A DNA stretch of 64,000 nucleotides from Epiperipatus broadwayi (lineage: Eukaryota; Onychophora; Udeonychophora; Euonychophora; Peripatidae), in NCBI GenBank assembly GCA_028023455.1, contig JAQFVV010000063.1, positions 2,909,081-2,973,080 of the forward strand, given 5' to 3'. A program made the translations under genes and the position numbers. This document shows positions 24,209 through 36,397 of the stretch, piece after piece. The first letter of the stretch is position 1; each line of letters opens with the position of its first letter. Below the pieces are notes generated by a model. That model did no database searches and had not been told where the DNA came from. It saw nothing but the letters and a program-made list of their open reading frames with translations.

Positions 24209-24312
24209 GTCAAGCATTGGTGGCCAAGAGGTCAGCAACGGCTGCTTTACAAGCAGTTGTCCCGGGTTAGCGGGTTCACTTCCTGGTGATGCTATGACAC
24301 ATGGGGGAAAAA
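24209..24312 (+). mobile_element. tRNA-Ala-like SINE, first copy
   Basis: An insert of about 104 bp starts GTCAAGCATTGGTGG and ends ACACATGGGGG followed by an A run. It carries a tRNA-like head (24213-24293): a 7 bp acceptor stem AGCATTG/TGATGCT, a D-arm GGCC...GGTC, an anticodon stem around TTTACAA, and a GGGTTCACTTCC box B. The sister copy has TTTGCAA in the anticodon loop (TGC, alanine), so TAC here is probably a mutation. Flanking repeats AAAGAATCAAACTTTTT (24192-24208) and AAAGAATAAAACTTTTT (24313-24329) differ at one base. It interrupts the hAT frame, which becomes continuous again when the insert and one repeat are ignored. Confidence 0.85.
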
Positions 24313-24579
24313 AAAGAATAAAACTTTTTTAACATTTCAATATATTTTAAAAAATTGCCATTATTGTGATTGTAAAGTTTATTACTATTACCATGAAAAG
24401 CTAGATTTTATTTGCCTAAAAATTGTATTACCATAATTATTATTTTTATAGCTTCATGTCAATGCTTCCTTTCATCAACATGAGTTTTATTTTTAAGGAT
24501 GCAATTAATTTTGTCCATTTTTTGTAATAGTTCAAATGATTTAAATTTTTTTCATGATGATTCAGATACATTGTAAGAT

Positions 24580-24908
24580 AAACAAGACAGAACTCTCCAT
24601 ACAGTAGGGCCACCCTGTGCCAAGCAGAGTAATCAATGGATGCCAGAAGGCTTGTGCATAAAATCCTTATCTAGTGCCTACTCATCCAATATCCCCAGAC
24701 TAGTTTCTGGCTTGTGGTCTTCATCAGTGAGGAGCCTTGGATCTGAGAGCACTGCACCTAGATCTTAGGATCAGGGCTATAGGGATTTTATGCACAAGCC
24801 TTCTGGCATCCATTGATTACTCTCATTGGCACAGAGTGGCACTACTGATAGATAGTTTTGCCTTGTTTATTAACAATTATGTGCTAGTATAAGAGATAGT
24901 GATCATGT
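24580..24908 (-). mobile_element. Foldback retroposon, family B, in the hAT gene
   Basis: This is flanked by a perfect 15 bp repeat, GATACATTGTAAGAT, at 24565-24579 and 24909-24923. Arms of about 85 bp mirror each other around CAGAAGGCTTGTGCATAAAA / TTTTATGCACAAGCCTTCTG. The right arm extends about 45 bp further outward than the left. The left end AAACAAGACAGAACTCTCC is the constant family end, also found at 50.38 and 38.44 kb. Ignoring the insert and one repeat joins the hAT blocks in frame. No coding capacity. Confidence 0.8.
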
Positions 24909-25560
24909 GATACATTGTAAGATGTTGCCAATCATTATGTCCCTGAATAAATTTATTGTATTCAGGATTGTAAAGTTCAAAAATTTGCAGCAAAAGCAAT
25001 AAACTGCATTTTTTGAAATGGAATAAATTAATCAATTTCTATTGTTCTCTTCACCATTTTTTAAATGCTTTTTATAATATTATGTAAAAAATTTTATCCA
25101 GAAGAATAGCATGGAAAATTAAACTCTTTAATTTGTTTAAAACTCATTTTTAAAATGGCTTGCTTTGTTATATAAAAAAAATTGTTCAGCCCCATCATCA
25201 AATTTAAACAGCCTTTTTTACCTTCAGTAGATTCTTTGCATTCTGAATTAGCGAAAAGTCTTCAGAATCGTTACTTACTGTTTCTTCTTTATTGCCTTTG
25301 AGCCTATATAAATGATAATTTCTTCAGCATATTCACTATTTTCACTGAAATTATTTTCTGAGTGAAAGTATCAAAAATATTCTTACTGCAACCAGGAACT
25401 GGCTCCAAATTATTTTCTGTTACTTATTTAGTGAAATACTGAGTAATTCTGGAAGTATTTCTTTCTCTTTGTCCCCATTTTCTTTTCTATATTAAATTTT
25501 GATATCTAGAAATTTTCTTTTTGCCTTCTTGGAAGATCTAATTAAAGAAAAAATACACAA

Positions 25561-26464
25561 TTATAATATATTTTATTATTAAAATTCGAAATTAATATTA
25601 AAAAACTTAATACAAAAATACTATTTTTACAATAAACATTCCATGTATAAATTTACTAACATGGTGAATTATTAAATATCTATATTTCTTTAGTAAAATA
25701 TCTCAAAGAATGAAAATTTAATTTAATATTACATTAATTTAATATTACATTAAAAGTATGAGAAAAGAATATCTAACTTATCTTAGTTCAAAGTCAAATT
25801 TGTTTTTCTTATTCTTATTATTTTCTATTACTGATGTACCTGAACTCAAAAGCTAATCTATATATGTCCTTATGCTGCCTAAATAATAAGACCATCTTGA
25901 AGATTCAAAGTAACAATTTTAGTAATTAAAGCTGCTCAAATTTAAAGAGTTTAAGCTTTTTTTTAAATTCAAATTTTTTAGCAATACCTTTGAATAAGAA
26001 GTCATGCTGATTTTTTTCAAATTCTAATTCTTAACAATAATGTAATCCAAAGAAGCCATAATTTTGAGCATGTATGTTTCCAACTTTTTTTAAAGTTAAG
26101 TAAAAATTAACGATTGCCTTTTTATATTTTTTATCATTTTGAGAATCCAATCAATTATGTTAAGCTCTACTTTACATGTACATTAAAGTCTACAAAAATA
26201 AAAATTCAAATTTTATTGATACTGATGCAATAATATTTTAATCTTCAAACAAAATATCCAAGCTATTTTTTTACTGGATCTCAAAATAATTCTCTTGTCT
26301 TATTAAAAGCTTAATTAGTTACTATAATTTTGACTTAACTATCTTTGTCACTCTTTCCAGTACCAGCAACTATATATTTAAAAACACTAATGTATTCTAA
26401 AATTTTCTGCTCACCTGTTTATAGTAATATTTTATCATTTCCATGTGCAATTAAGTGACAAGGG
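25561..26464. other. AT-rich noncoding DNA
   Basis: This may include decayed 5' sequence of the hAT element, but nothing readable remains. I saw no terminal repeat for the hAT element. Confidence 0.5.
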
Positions 26465-27797
26465 AGTATATATTTTATCAGGTTTTTTATTTGATGATAT
26501 CTTCTTGTGCCCAGAAAATAGGGAAGATAAAGCTATTCTGAAGACATGTGCAAGGGTGGGTAAAGAGATGTGGATTAAATTTTAGTGAAGAAAAATTAAA
26601 AGTAATGACAAATGCTGGGAAAGAGAAAAGAATTTTTATTGGGGGATATAAAGTTATATATTGTAAATATATATAACTATTTGGAAATTGTATTAAGCAA
26701 TCGGAGAAATAGCTTGGAAAAATAGGAGAATAAACTGATAAATGAAGCAAAAAAAAGAAAAATATGGATAAAAAAGTAACAGTGTTTTTATATAATAAAT
26801 ATGATGTAGCAAGAATTTTATGAAAGGGAATGGCAGTAGCAGGGTTAACTTATGGTAATGATGCATTATATGTTAGTAATAAAGGAGTGTTAGATTACTT
26901 CAAAAAGTACAGAGAAAAGTAGGAAGATATACATTAGATGCAGATGTGTGGATGGCAAAGGAGGCAAATCAATGAGAAATGGGATGCTCAAGTATTTATA
27001 TAAGAGGTGCAAAAATCAAAGTGAAAGTATTCAATAGATTGTAATTTGTGGATAATAAGAGAATAGCCAAAATAGTATTTATTTGGATTATGAGTAAATG
27101 GCAGGCAACACGATGGTTGAGAAAGGTACTACAATATGCAGAAGATTTGGATAAAGACTTTATGTCAGTATTATTATACAAAAGTTGTGATTATTGTGTT
27201 AGAAAAATTTTTGAGTGTTATAGTGGCAATGAATGAAATAGAAGAATAGATGTATTAATAAAAATAAGAAGTTGAGAGATGGAGAACTAGTATGAAAAGT
27301 AAAAAAAAGTTTAAATATATAAAGTAGTAAACAAAATGTTGGGTGTGAATTAATTCATGATAATAGCAAGGAAAGTAGTTTACTATTTAAAGCTTGAACA
27401 GGATCATTAGCAACAAGGAAATATACACATATATGGAAATAAACATGGGTGATTTGTTCTTTAAGTTATGTAAAGATGGCATAGAAAATATTTGGCATCT
27501 GTTAATTGAATGTCAATGTGGGAGACTAAATATAAACAAAGTAATTGTACAGAAAGAGGATTCTTGTTTTTTATGCTGTGTTTGGGAAAAAATAAACGGG
27601 ATTTAGATATAAAGGTCATAGAGTTGACAAAAATTGTGTTGTAAAAATCAAATAGAGTAGGATAGAGAAGAATAGGGAAAAAACTTAGGGTGGGAAATGA
27701 AAAGAGAAGATAAGGTGGCTAACTGGTTTTTCTTGGCATAGTGACTGAGAGATTTTTACTCTGAAAAAGGAGAAGCCACAGTGCATCACATCACAAT
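26465..27797 (+). pseudogene. 5'-truncated CR1/L2-type LINE ORF2 and 3' tail
   Basis: The copy begins in the reverse transcriptase at motif C, read as GFLFDDIFLC where the better copy has GLLFADDVFLC, so one codon is missing. It continues through CARVGKEMWIKF, the ORF2 C-terminal region (27048-27236, MDNKRIAKIVFIWIMSKWQA) and the zinc-knuckle-like block LFFKLCKDGIENIWHLLIEC (27394-27606). It ends with the family tail GGTGGCTAACTGG, AAAGGAGAAGCCAC and GCATCACATCACA. Frameshifts and stops are frequent. This is the plus-strand counterpart of the minus-strand copies at 23 and 58 kb. A minus-strand frame at 26487-26750 is a shadow. Confidence 0.85.
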
Positions 27798-27863
27798 TGT
27801 GAGGGTGATTTGAACATTTTTATTAAAATATTCAGCTAGAAATATGCATGGAGATATTTTCTT

Positions 27864-27865
<2 letters not shown>

Positions 27866-27899
<34 letters not shown>

Positions 27900-27902
27900 T
27901 AT
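27866..27902. repeat. AC/AT dinucleotide microsatellite
   Basis: An AC run passes directly into an AT run. Confidence 0.9.
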
Positions 27903-28590
27903 GATTAGCAGCCCTTCATTAATGAATAAGACCTATATAATTTTTTTTAATGTTGAGATAGAGAGAGAAAAATAAATATGATTTGTGATGACTATTAAAC
28001 CAATTTCTGAATTACATATCATAATCATTATCAGTCTGTTATAGAACAAAGGTCTTTCTGAGTTTAATTTAATATCTTCAATTTATAGCTTTCTCTTCAC
28101 CATTCTCAAAAACTTCCCTATCTAAACCATCCATCTCATATGGGTCTTTTTTTAAGCATTTAAAAACTAGATATTTTTAAATCCAATTTAATACTTACAT
28201 TTTTTATCAATTATTATATCTTCTGGTAATATTTTTATTTTTGAAATCTTTTAATTAGTGCTTGTATACATTTCTTTTATCTGTTTTTAAAAATCTTTGA
28301 TAAAATTTACTAATGTAGCTTTTAATTAAAAGTGCTTTGGAAGGGATTAAAATTGTTTTTAATCAAGAGAGATAAGATAAACAGTTTGTAATTGAAAACA
28401 ATTTTTGATGTAGTTTTGTCATCCCTCAGCTGACTCTTATAAAAAGAGTTGATAAAAAGACTAGAACAATTTGGCAAATGAATTTTTGAGAAGCAGTTGG
28501 CAGTAAATACAGCTGGCCAGAAGTAGTGATCTAAAAAATTACTCCGGATTAGAACACAAAACTCTCATGAAGATATAAGAAGGCAAGAAC
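27903..28590. other. AT-rich noncoding DNA
   Basis: No gene or element recognised. Confidence 0.5.
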
Positions 28591-28641
28591 AGCAAGTTCA
28601 GCAGCTGCTCCCTAGTCACTTATGGGTCCATATGGAAGTCA

Positions 28642-28940
28642 GACCCAACTTCCAATATTTCATAGCCCTAGTGTGGATGAAAATGGTTGGCTTGCCTGCA
28701 ATTAACTAGATTATATCTTTGCTGATGATGACAATTGCCAAAACCAAGCTCATGAAGAGACAATTTGGACCCAACTTCCAATATTTCATAGCCCTAGTGT
28801 GGATGAAAATGGCTGTTTTGCCTGAAATTAACTAGATTATATTTTTCATGATGATGACAATTGCCAAAACCAAGCTCATGAAGAGACAGTTTGCTTGCCT
28901 GAAATTACCTTATTATACCTATTCTGATGATGACAAGCCA
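28642..28940 (+). repeat. 126 bp tandem repeat, two and a half units
   Basis: GACCCAACTTCCAATATTTC at 28642 recurs at 28768, a 126 bp period, with near identity across the unit. A partial third unit starts near 28890. Each unit carries GATGATGACAATTGCCAAAA, where CTGATGA, a short potential stem and a CAAAAC (possible decayed CGAAAC) block follow one another as in hammerhead ribozyme cores. The stem has a mismatch in every unit, so a ribozyme is only a possibility. Confidence 0.75.
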
Positions 28941-29148
28941 GTCTACCAGCTTTTCCAAAGATCTTCAATTGATAAAAATGTCTTTACACTTATGCTGCTT
29001 TTCTAGATCAAAGAAGCACAGATAAATGCATCATATCTTATTTATATACAAAAGTGAGTTGTTTTTAAATAATTCATTTAAAAGACATTTTCAAATTTCT
29101 ATATTCAACATAAAGATGGTATGATTAGTTAAATGTGACCTGTAATAG

Positions 29149-29150
<2 letters not shown>

Positions 29151-29208
<58 letters not shown>
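29151..29208. repeat. AT dinucleotide microsatellite
   Basis: 58 bp of pure AT repeat. Confidence 0.95.
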
Positions 29209-29210
<2 letters not shown>

Positions 29211-31566
29211 AGACTGATATGTTAAATCGTTTAAAATCTATTTTAAAAGAAAAAAACAAGTAAATAATTTGGCTTGAATTGAATTAAAATCTAAAAATAA
29301 TGATTGAGTCATAGACAATTTTATAGAAAAAAAAATCTCAACTAACAAACATTTTTGGAGTAATCTATCAAAACAACAACAAAAAACTTATAAACTGACA
29401 AAAATTTAATAGTACTATTTTATTTTTTTATAAAAAAAAAAGTAAACTGTTATGAGAGAATTAATAATTGATTCAAAACTGAAATCAGTAAAAATAGAGT
29501 TTGATAACTAATTCAATTTTTTTTGTATACACACACATGTGAATTTTATGAAAAGTTTTCAAATAGAATTAATTATGAAAGATATTTTTTGACAATTTTA
29601 TTATTTTGATAAATGCAAATATGATAGAAGTTGAACTTCATTTATATGTTAATCAATTATTGAACCACACCTACATGTGCAGATGATATATATTTTTAAT
29701 TAAACTTAAATTGAAGTTGTTGATATCATTTAAAAGTGAAAACTAAAAATGTTTATTTTATAACAAATTAAAGATGTCTAGAAATCATAATGCCATGTAT
29801 CTAAGTGCATATATCAATGCATGTCAGATAGACATGTATAGGTAAATTTTAATTATTTATAGTATTTTTATGTAACTTAAAATTTTTATAATTATGTTAT
29901 GACTATTCAAATATATCCAGAAATTATACAGTATGTCTGTGTGTGGATATATATAGGTGTTCTATATGCACATATATGTAAATCACAATGTAATAAATTT
30001 TGTATATTAGTGAAAATCGGAAGGTTTCTAAATGTATAACCAAATTCCAGAGACCTTAATTTCATTTTTTCATTAATAAACTTATATTTCATTATAAAAA
30101 TTTATTCCAGTGAACTTAATTCTAAAAAGAGTTTAGAATATTATATGTTTGCATCATCTCTTGGTCACAATACAGTAATAGAGTTTATGTTTTCTGAACT
30201 AGATTCATGCATAATGGTCTCATTATATGAATAGAGATGTATACTAGTGCTTAAGGGACATCCAGTATGATTGATAGATCCTGGTTGGCACTATGATTAT
30301 ATTCTTTAAAGCCCATGCACTACATTTTATTTAGTTTAGTATATTAGAAATTAAGTTTATAGTTGGCCAGTACATTAATGGTACTGGCCAGAACATTGAT
30401 AATGATCAGCATGTTTTATTGTGCTAGCATTTTTGTTTTCATGGTTCTATATTCTAAGGATTAACACTTAAGTTGGTGCATCCAAATTAATGGTTAAATA
30501 ATTGCCCAAGCTGGCAAAGGCTAAATAATTGGCCTGTTCTACAGTACACCTATTTCAAATCTAGTCACAAGATTGCCTGATGATTTATTTCATTGTTGAT
30601 CATTCATGTTGGTGAATGGTTATTTCTTTTGAGTATTACTTATACTTATTTTACTTATAATGATGGTAGATGTATGGTTAATTATACTAGTTGCTCTAAG
30701 GAGTTAACTGGGCTGATCTCTTTGAGATTTCATGATTTCATACTTTCTTTTAATATATAAAATTACTTATATATTTGTTATATTAAACATTTCTTTAATA
30801 TCTCTGAACTTTTTTAAACATCACTTCAATATCATACTTTGTAATAATATTCATTATATTACTTTAATATCTAAACTGCTTCATTACTTTGATTTAATAT
30901 CTCCACTTTAATATTTTACTTAAATATTGATCTTTAATTTTACATTTTTTGTTTACTTTGGGATAATGATAATTTTTTTCATCATTCCAGGGATAACCAC
31001 CCACTACTCCCCCAATATAGAAATTTTTTTAAATGTTAAAATAGTTAGTGAATATACAAGTTAGAAAAAAAATAACCCATAGTAATAGTCAGTTTAAATT
31101 CAAGGAATGTGAATACATTTGAAAATATTTAATGTGGAGTTTCCAAGTGTTTGAAATAATGAGCACTAAGACATTCATAAAAATTTTAAATTAAATTAAT
31201 ATTTATTTTAATTTTGATTGATCTCATCTTATATGTGAATTAACTTTTATTTTAATTACAATGAATTAGATTTTATGTACATTAAAACTAATAATATAAA
31301 TTCAGTTGTTTAGATTGATAGTTTAAATGATTAACATATATTGCATCATGTGTTGAATCCATTCATGAGTTCATTTTTAACCAGATTCAAAAGGACCAGC
31401 TCGGTTAGTTAAGTTTGAAATGTTATTAAAAAGGGGTTATGTTTGTTATAAAAAACTCACAATAGGGATAAGGGTGTGACTTTTCTATGAACCTAAAGAT
31501 AACTGAATAAATGTATTATATTTGTGAGACATTAATAACATGTAGAATTATATCCATAGTGTATTA
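29209..31566. other. AT-rich noncoding DNA
   Basis: No coding or element signal. A short imperfect mirror, GGCCAGTACATTAATGGTACTGGCC, lies near 30365-30390. Repeated TTTAATATCT phrases occur at 30.78-30.92 kb without a fixed period. Confidence 0.5.
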
Positions 31567-31689
31567 ATTTTTTTAATTAAAAAAAACTTCTTTTTTCTCC
31601 CCCCCCCCAAAAAAGAGGGGGGGGGGGGGTTTTTTTTTTTTATTTTTTTTATTTTTTAAAAAAGCCCCCCTACAATTTTTTTTTTTTAA
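31567..31689. repeat. Homopolymer patch
   Basis: Successive runs of A, T, C (10), A, G (13), T (13), T, A, C and T, with almost no other sequence. This is either an unusual simple-sequence cluster or an assembly/consensus artefact. Confidence 0.85.
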
Positions 31690-32776
31690 GATATATTAGG
31701 AAAAGGAGTTAAAGGCCCAAACTCCTCTTTTTTAAATTTAAATGGTTAGGCTTGGGAATTTATTTAATGACTACTATGTACAGTGGCACTCTATTGTCTG
31801 CTAGATTGCAAAATATAAATAACACAAATAATTACCAATTAATGTGGTGGCTCAGCAAGTAATTTTAAATAACAAGAGTTTATTTTACAGAGTTATATGG
31901 TGATAATCAATCTTGTTTAATACACCTTTACCCCACTTAGCAATGGCAATTGGTCTTCCAAAACTCATAATTAAGCAAGAATATTGCATACAGAATATGT
32001 ATTTATAATGGAAGTCTATAGGGAAAAAGTTGGTCGGTTCCAGTCGACCATTGGTTTCCTAGCTCAAAATTTTCTTGATTTTTTCATGGCAATGATGACT
32101 AAATACGGTATCTAAAAAAAAAGTTTTATATCATTAGGGGAAAAAATGCATATTTTCTCTGTTTAAAAAATACAGTATGGCAAAAAGAAAGAGAAAGTGA
32201 AACTAAATTTGAATTTAAAAGTTTTTATATTCTTTCGCAGAAGGTTTTCATCGTAATGAAAAAAAATCCATACTGAAGTGCATTTTTTAAAATTTGTATT
32301 ACAGTACATATTACTGTACATTTATGTTTATTACTTATGTGAAATTATTCAAATTAAAAAACAATGTTTAATTATAAATTATTTAATTAAACATAAAGAT
32401 TTATTACTGTACTCCAGAGTAACAAAAGGCTTAATGCATATCATAAATCAGTCAACTTTAGAAAAATAAAAAAATCAACTTATTTTAAAAGAAAAAAAAT
32501 CTACATATGCTAAGTTTATTTTTCTTACTGTATATTTTTAGTAATATAATAGTGCCCCCCTCCCTGTTTGTGTAGAAAGATTATTTATTAACACTTATTT
32601 TAAATTCAATCTGTTTTTCTTTTTAAACTTTTTTTTTAAATGTTTTTCTTTTGATTTGAAACCACTTGAGTGTACTAATTAAGGAACACACACATGCAAT
32701 TTAATATTAGTATTTAGTGTTTTCCTAAAAGTTTGTGATGATGGTATTCTAGTTTTATTGTTTTCATCATTTAATA
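31690..32776. other. AT-rich noncoding DNA
   Basis: Nothing recognised. The open frame at 32278-32469 is AT-driven and lacks family resemblance. The line AACCTTTACCCCACTTAGC (about 31925) has a loose mirror near 33215, without a convincing element. Confidence 0.45.
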
Positions 32777-32882
32777 TAAGTGTTGAATGTGTAGAAAAAT
32801 TAAACTTTATTTAAATAATCCAAATACTGTACATTATATTTAAATAAAGTTTAATTTTTCTAAAGACATTCAACACTTATAT
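32777..32882. mobile_element. Short foldback hairpin
   Basis: Two arms of about 42 bp mirror each other around TAATCCAAATACTGTACATTA. The outer ends ATAAGTGTTGAATG / CATTCAACACTTAT and the AGAAAAATTAAACTTTA block resemble the ends of the larger foldback at 36.4-36.8 kb, suggesting one family. Confidence 0.6.
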
Positions 32883-33325
32883 GTATACAGTATTATAGAT
32901 TCAATAATTATATATATATTTTAAGTTTATATGTTCTATATTTATAATACTGAATGCAGCACTAACATTGTGTTTTATGAATAAAATATTGTATGTGCTA
33001 TACAGTAATGTACTTTTGCTTGTGGGTAAAATGAATTTAAAATACCTATTCTCTGATGTCATCAGTGACACAAAATTCAAAATGGCTGCCCAAAAAAAAT
33101 TTTTTTTAAATTTTCCCAATCATTATAGTGAATAATTGATTATAAATTGAAGTAGTGGGTACAAATTGATGATGATCACTATTATGAAATATCACTAAGT
33201 AGCCAATCGCTAAGCATGGTAAAGGTGTATATACATATATGACAATTATATACACACACTATATAAATAACAATAATAGCCCAAAGGCATACCAAAATAA
33301 TAATAAGATCAATATGATCTATTAC

Positions 33326-33480
33326 ACTGATCCTAAGTTTATTTTTACATGTCTGGAGGTAAACTTCTCCACAAGGCTAAGTGAAGGAGGGAACTGACTG
33401 GAGCACCCAAGGAAATGGCACATCTGCCTTTCAGAAGCTTCACTTAGCAAGTATCCCATCTCAGTTCTATTTTAGATTTT
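33326..33480 (+). mobile_element. Possible SINE 3' segment
   Basis: ACTGATCCTAAGTTTATTTTTAC recurs as ACTGATCCTATGAAAGTTTATTTTTAC at 38.78 kb, where it follows tRNA-like promoter boxes. It is GC-richer than its surroundings and has no tRNA-like head of its own here. Confidence 0.3.
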
Positions 33481-34185
33481 TTTCATGCTCTCCTTGTTTT
33501 TAGAGTCAACCCCTTTGGTTGGCCATCAACTGTCCATGTGATGGTCATCTCTTGAGTTACCATATTTGATCCCTAATCAGATAATGCAATTTTCTTAGAA
33601 TTGTCTATTTTACCAATGTTTCTATTATCATTAAATCTGATCAGGAACTAAACATTAAGGGTTGCAATGGCTTCGTTTACTTTATCTTAATCCTTTGCTT
33701 GAATTCATCTAACTTTCTTGATAAGTTAGTTTATAGTTTTTTCATTAATTTAACTATTTAATTAGACTAATTGCTTTTATAAAATTTTGTAAATGCCATA
33801 AGCATCCATGCACATATGTCTAGTTTATCGTTATATTATTTATAATATTTATTTTGTGTATATATATAAATATACACACACAATTAGCAATGACAAATGT
33901 ACTTGAACATATAATTATGTTGATACTATATTAAAAAATTACAAAAAATTAATGGTTTAAATTTAACCAAGATAAACCTTGGCCATTTTTCAGAAAATAT
34001 GATTGTTTGGTGGTCGTTTTCCAGTCATGTGTGTGTGAATTATAAGTTAAGAGATAGCTGCGAAATGACTATTAAGTAAATCATTCAATTAAAGTTATTA
34101 GATTTAATTGTAACTATAAATGCAATTAAATCACAAAAAATATTTTTAGATATTAATAGTATTTAATAATTTCTTGATACTATAT
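33481..34185. other. AT-rich noncoding DNA
   Basis: No gene or element recognised. Confidence 0.5.
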
Positions 34186-34612
<427 letters not shown>

Positions 34613-34734
34613 AATATACTTTCAATAAGTGATTTGTGTTAAAGTTGTGAGGGCTGCATGTTTAACACATCAATTAAACTGTAGTAATTGGCTATCTATC
34701 CATCTATTATATATATATATAAGAGAGAGAGAGA

Positions 34735-34793
34735 GACATATTTTGCGGGTTCATTCATATTAAAAAACATGGATGAACCCGCAAAGTATGTCT
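34735..34793. repeat. Hairpin repeat next to AT/AG microsatellite
   Basis: ACATATTTTGCGGGTTCATT is mirrored by ATGGATGAACCCGCAAAGTA with a loop of about 10 bp. AT and AG runs lie immediately before it. A single arm with the same sequence, differing at one CpG, is at 8893-8910. Confidence 0.65.
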
Positions 34794-35571
34794 TTTATAT
34801 GTGCAACCTGTGAAAATATTCATATCAACATATATGTAATAATATTATAATTCGATGTCTATATTTCTTCAAAGCAATATATGTAATTATATAATAGAAT
34901 ATTTATAAATACAATAATCAGATATATTTTTAAAATTTTATCCACTTAGGAGTGCTTTTGACTATTTTTGTAGTCTTTGTCAACTAACACTTTGAAAGGT
35001 TAACCTTCCCACAATTCTGTGATCTTAACATTTGCTGCCTGCCTGAGAATTAAGTCATGTTTGTATTTGTATATTAGCCTACTTCTTTTACTTTTTTTTG
35101 TTGTTACTTTTTTCAATTTGCAATATTTTAACATTATTGTAATTGAAGTTAAAACCATAAATACATGAATATTATGGTTGTGATAAACGGATGCTGAAAC
35201 ATTATTATCTACTTTGCAATTTGGAAAAATAGTATTATTTTATATTCATATACTTGAATGAATTTAGACTTGCAATGTAGAGTACTTCCATAGCATATTT
35301 TAAAGTCTAAAATAATGCCAGTGTGTTTTGACATAAATTAAAGTTCTGGAGTGACTATGTAGCTAATAAAAATATGAAACATTAAAAAAGAAATAGCTTT
35401 TTAGTATCAAATGAAATTTTTTTAAGTTAAGATACAAAGTATTCGATATTGTAAAATATTAAAAGTATTTGTCAACTTTAAATTAAAAATCCACCGGTAA
35501 TCTCAACTAAGGCATTTATTTCTGGAAAAAAAAAGGGGACAGCAAATAGATGTAGCAACAGATTTTATATT
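34794..35571. other. AT-rich noncoding DNA
   Basis: No gene or element recognised. Confidence 0.5.
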
Positions 35572-35584
35572 AAAATCAAAATTA

Positions 35585-35688
35585 GTCAAGCATTGGTGGT
35601 TAAGAAATCAGCAACAGTTGCTTTGCAAGTGGTTGTTCCGGGTTGGTGTTTTCGCTTCCCAGCTGTTGCTATAACACATGAGAAAAAA
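35585..35688 (+). mobile_element. tRNA-Ala-like SINE, second copy
   Basis: Same family as the copy in the hAT gene: start GTCAAGCATTGGTGG, TTTGCAA in the anticodon-loop position (TGC, alanine) and GTTTTCGCTTCCC at box B. It ends GCTATAACACATGAG and an A run. A perfect 13 bp target duplication, AAAATCAAAATTA, flanks it at 35572-35584 and 35689-35701. The body is only about 100 bp, close to a bare tRNA plus a short tail, so it is a very small SINE. Confidence 0.85.
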
Positions 35689-35984
35689 AAAATCAAAATT
35701 ACAAATAGGGTAATTGCCAAAAATTTTAATTGATTTATTAATGGAGGATCTTCCTAAAAGTGTAAATGCTTTAAAGGCAATTTACAGCTACATATTTATG
35801 TGAAAGAACTTTTTCATTATATTCAGCAGCAAAAACACAAATATTAAAATAGAATGATTATAGAAATTGACTTGTGATTGCAAGAAAAATCTATAATTCC
35901 AAATTGTAAGGATCTCTGTGACATGAAACAGATGCGTCCATATCATTAATTTTCAGCATTTTAATTTTGGAGCCACACTTTTTA

Positions 35985-36380
35985 ACTCAATCATTTTTAC
36001 GTGCACATTCTTGAGGTTACAGCCTTAATAAATATTACTTACATAATCAATGTGCATTTAAATAAATTTATAATTACAACTTTAAATTATCATAATAGAT
36101 TTCTAACTATAAGATCTTTCCATTGACTCATTGTAAATTGAAAGATTTCATGAGTATTAATATTTAATAAGAAATGTGGACTTAATCAGTGAAGTATTGA
36201 ATAGCTTCATGCTCTCAGATCTAACCGCTTAGCTTCACCTATTATATAGAAAGTAGGTTAAAGTAAAGAAGGGTTCCCCTCTTTTCTTCCAAAACATAAG
36301 CTTGTGGTTAAGATCTGTAGAGGTCCCTACTATCACATTTTTACATGCACATTCATGAGGTTACAACCTTAGAATTAAAA
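35985..36380 (-). mobile_element. Family C foldback sequences, rearranged
   Basis: Two segments match the foldback at 47.83-48.02 kb. The first (35985-36058) has CACATTCTTGAGGTTACAGC and TATTACTTACATAATCAATG. The second (36240-36375) has CATAAGCTTGTGGTTAAGAT, GTAGAGGTCCCTACTATCAC and ACATTCATGAGGTTACAACC. About 180 bp of unrelated AT-rich DNA separates them. They may be two fragments of one copy. Confidence 0.5.
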
Positions 36381-36397
36381 ACACTATAATGTCCTAT

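Larger units (their letters stand above)
21890..25560 (-). pseudogene. hAT transposase gene, TTF/ZMYM1 type, decayed
   Basis: Read right to left, the blocks of a TTF-zinc-finger hAT transposase appear in order. The TTF finger is YSISKNAVYCFCC (about 25010), then GHNDWQHLT and YLNHHEKN (about 24560-24930). Next are IQFLGK-NLAFHGNSNKLYN (about 24420) and DCTLNISHTEQINVLVRF (about 24030), then HAFYVPCLNHSLNMIV (about 22920), LVSET (about 22760) and NDILNKVNFISKILQSLF (about 22570). Further on come TTQFDYEHEN (about 22350), LDQTLESLQE (about 22290, frameshifted) and the C-terminal dimerisation block IIRNYLCSTMAQNRFSNLAI (about 21980). hAT transposases move DNA by cut-and-paste in the nucleus. This copy has stops, frameshifts, a deleted catalytic stretch before the C-terminus and at least three later insertions, so it cannot be active. 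It could instead be a dead host gene derived from hAT. Confidence 0.85.

Noticed and set aside
24213-24293. Functional tRNA-Ala or tRNA-Val gene
   Set aside because: The T-stem is imperfect, extra bases precede it, an A tail follows and target duplications flank it, so it is a SINE head.
28642-28940. CRISPR-like repeat array
   Set aside because: Units are contiguous 126 bp copies with no spacers, in a eukaryotic context.
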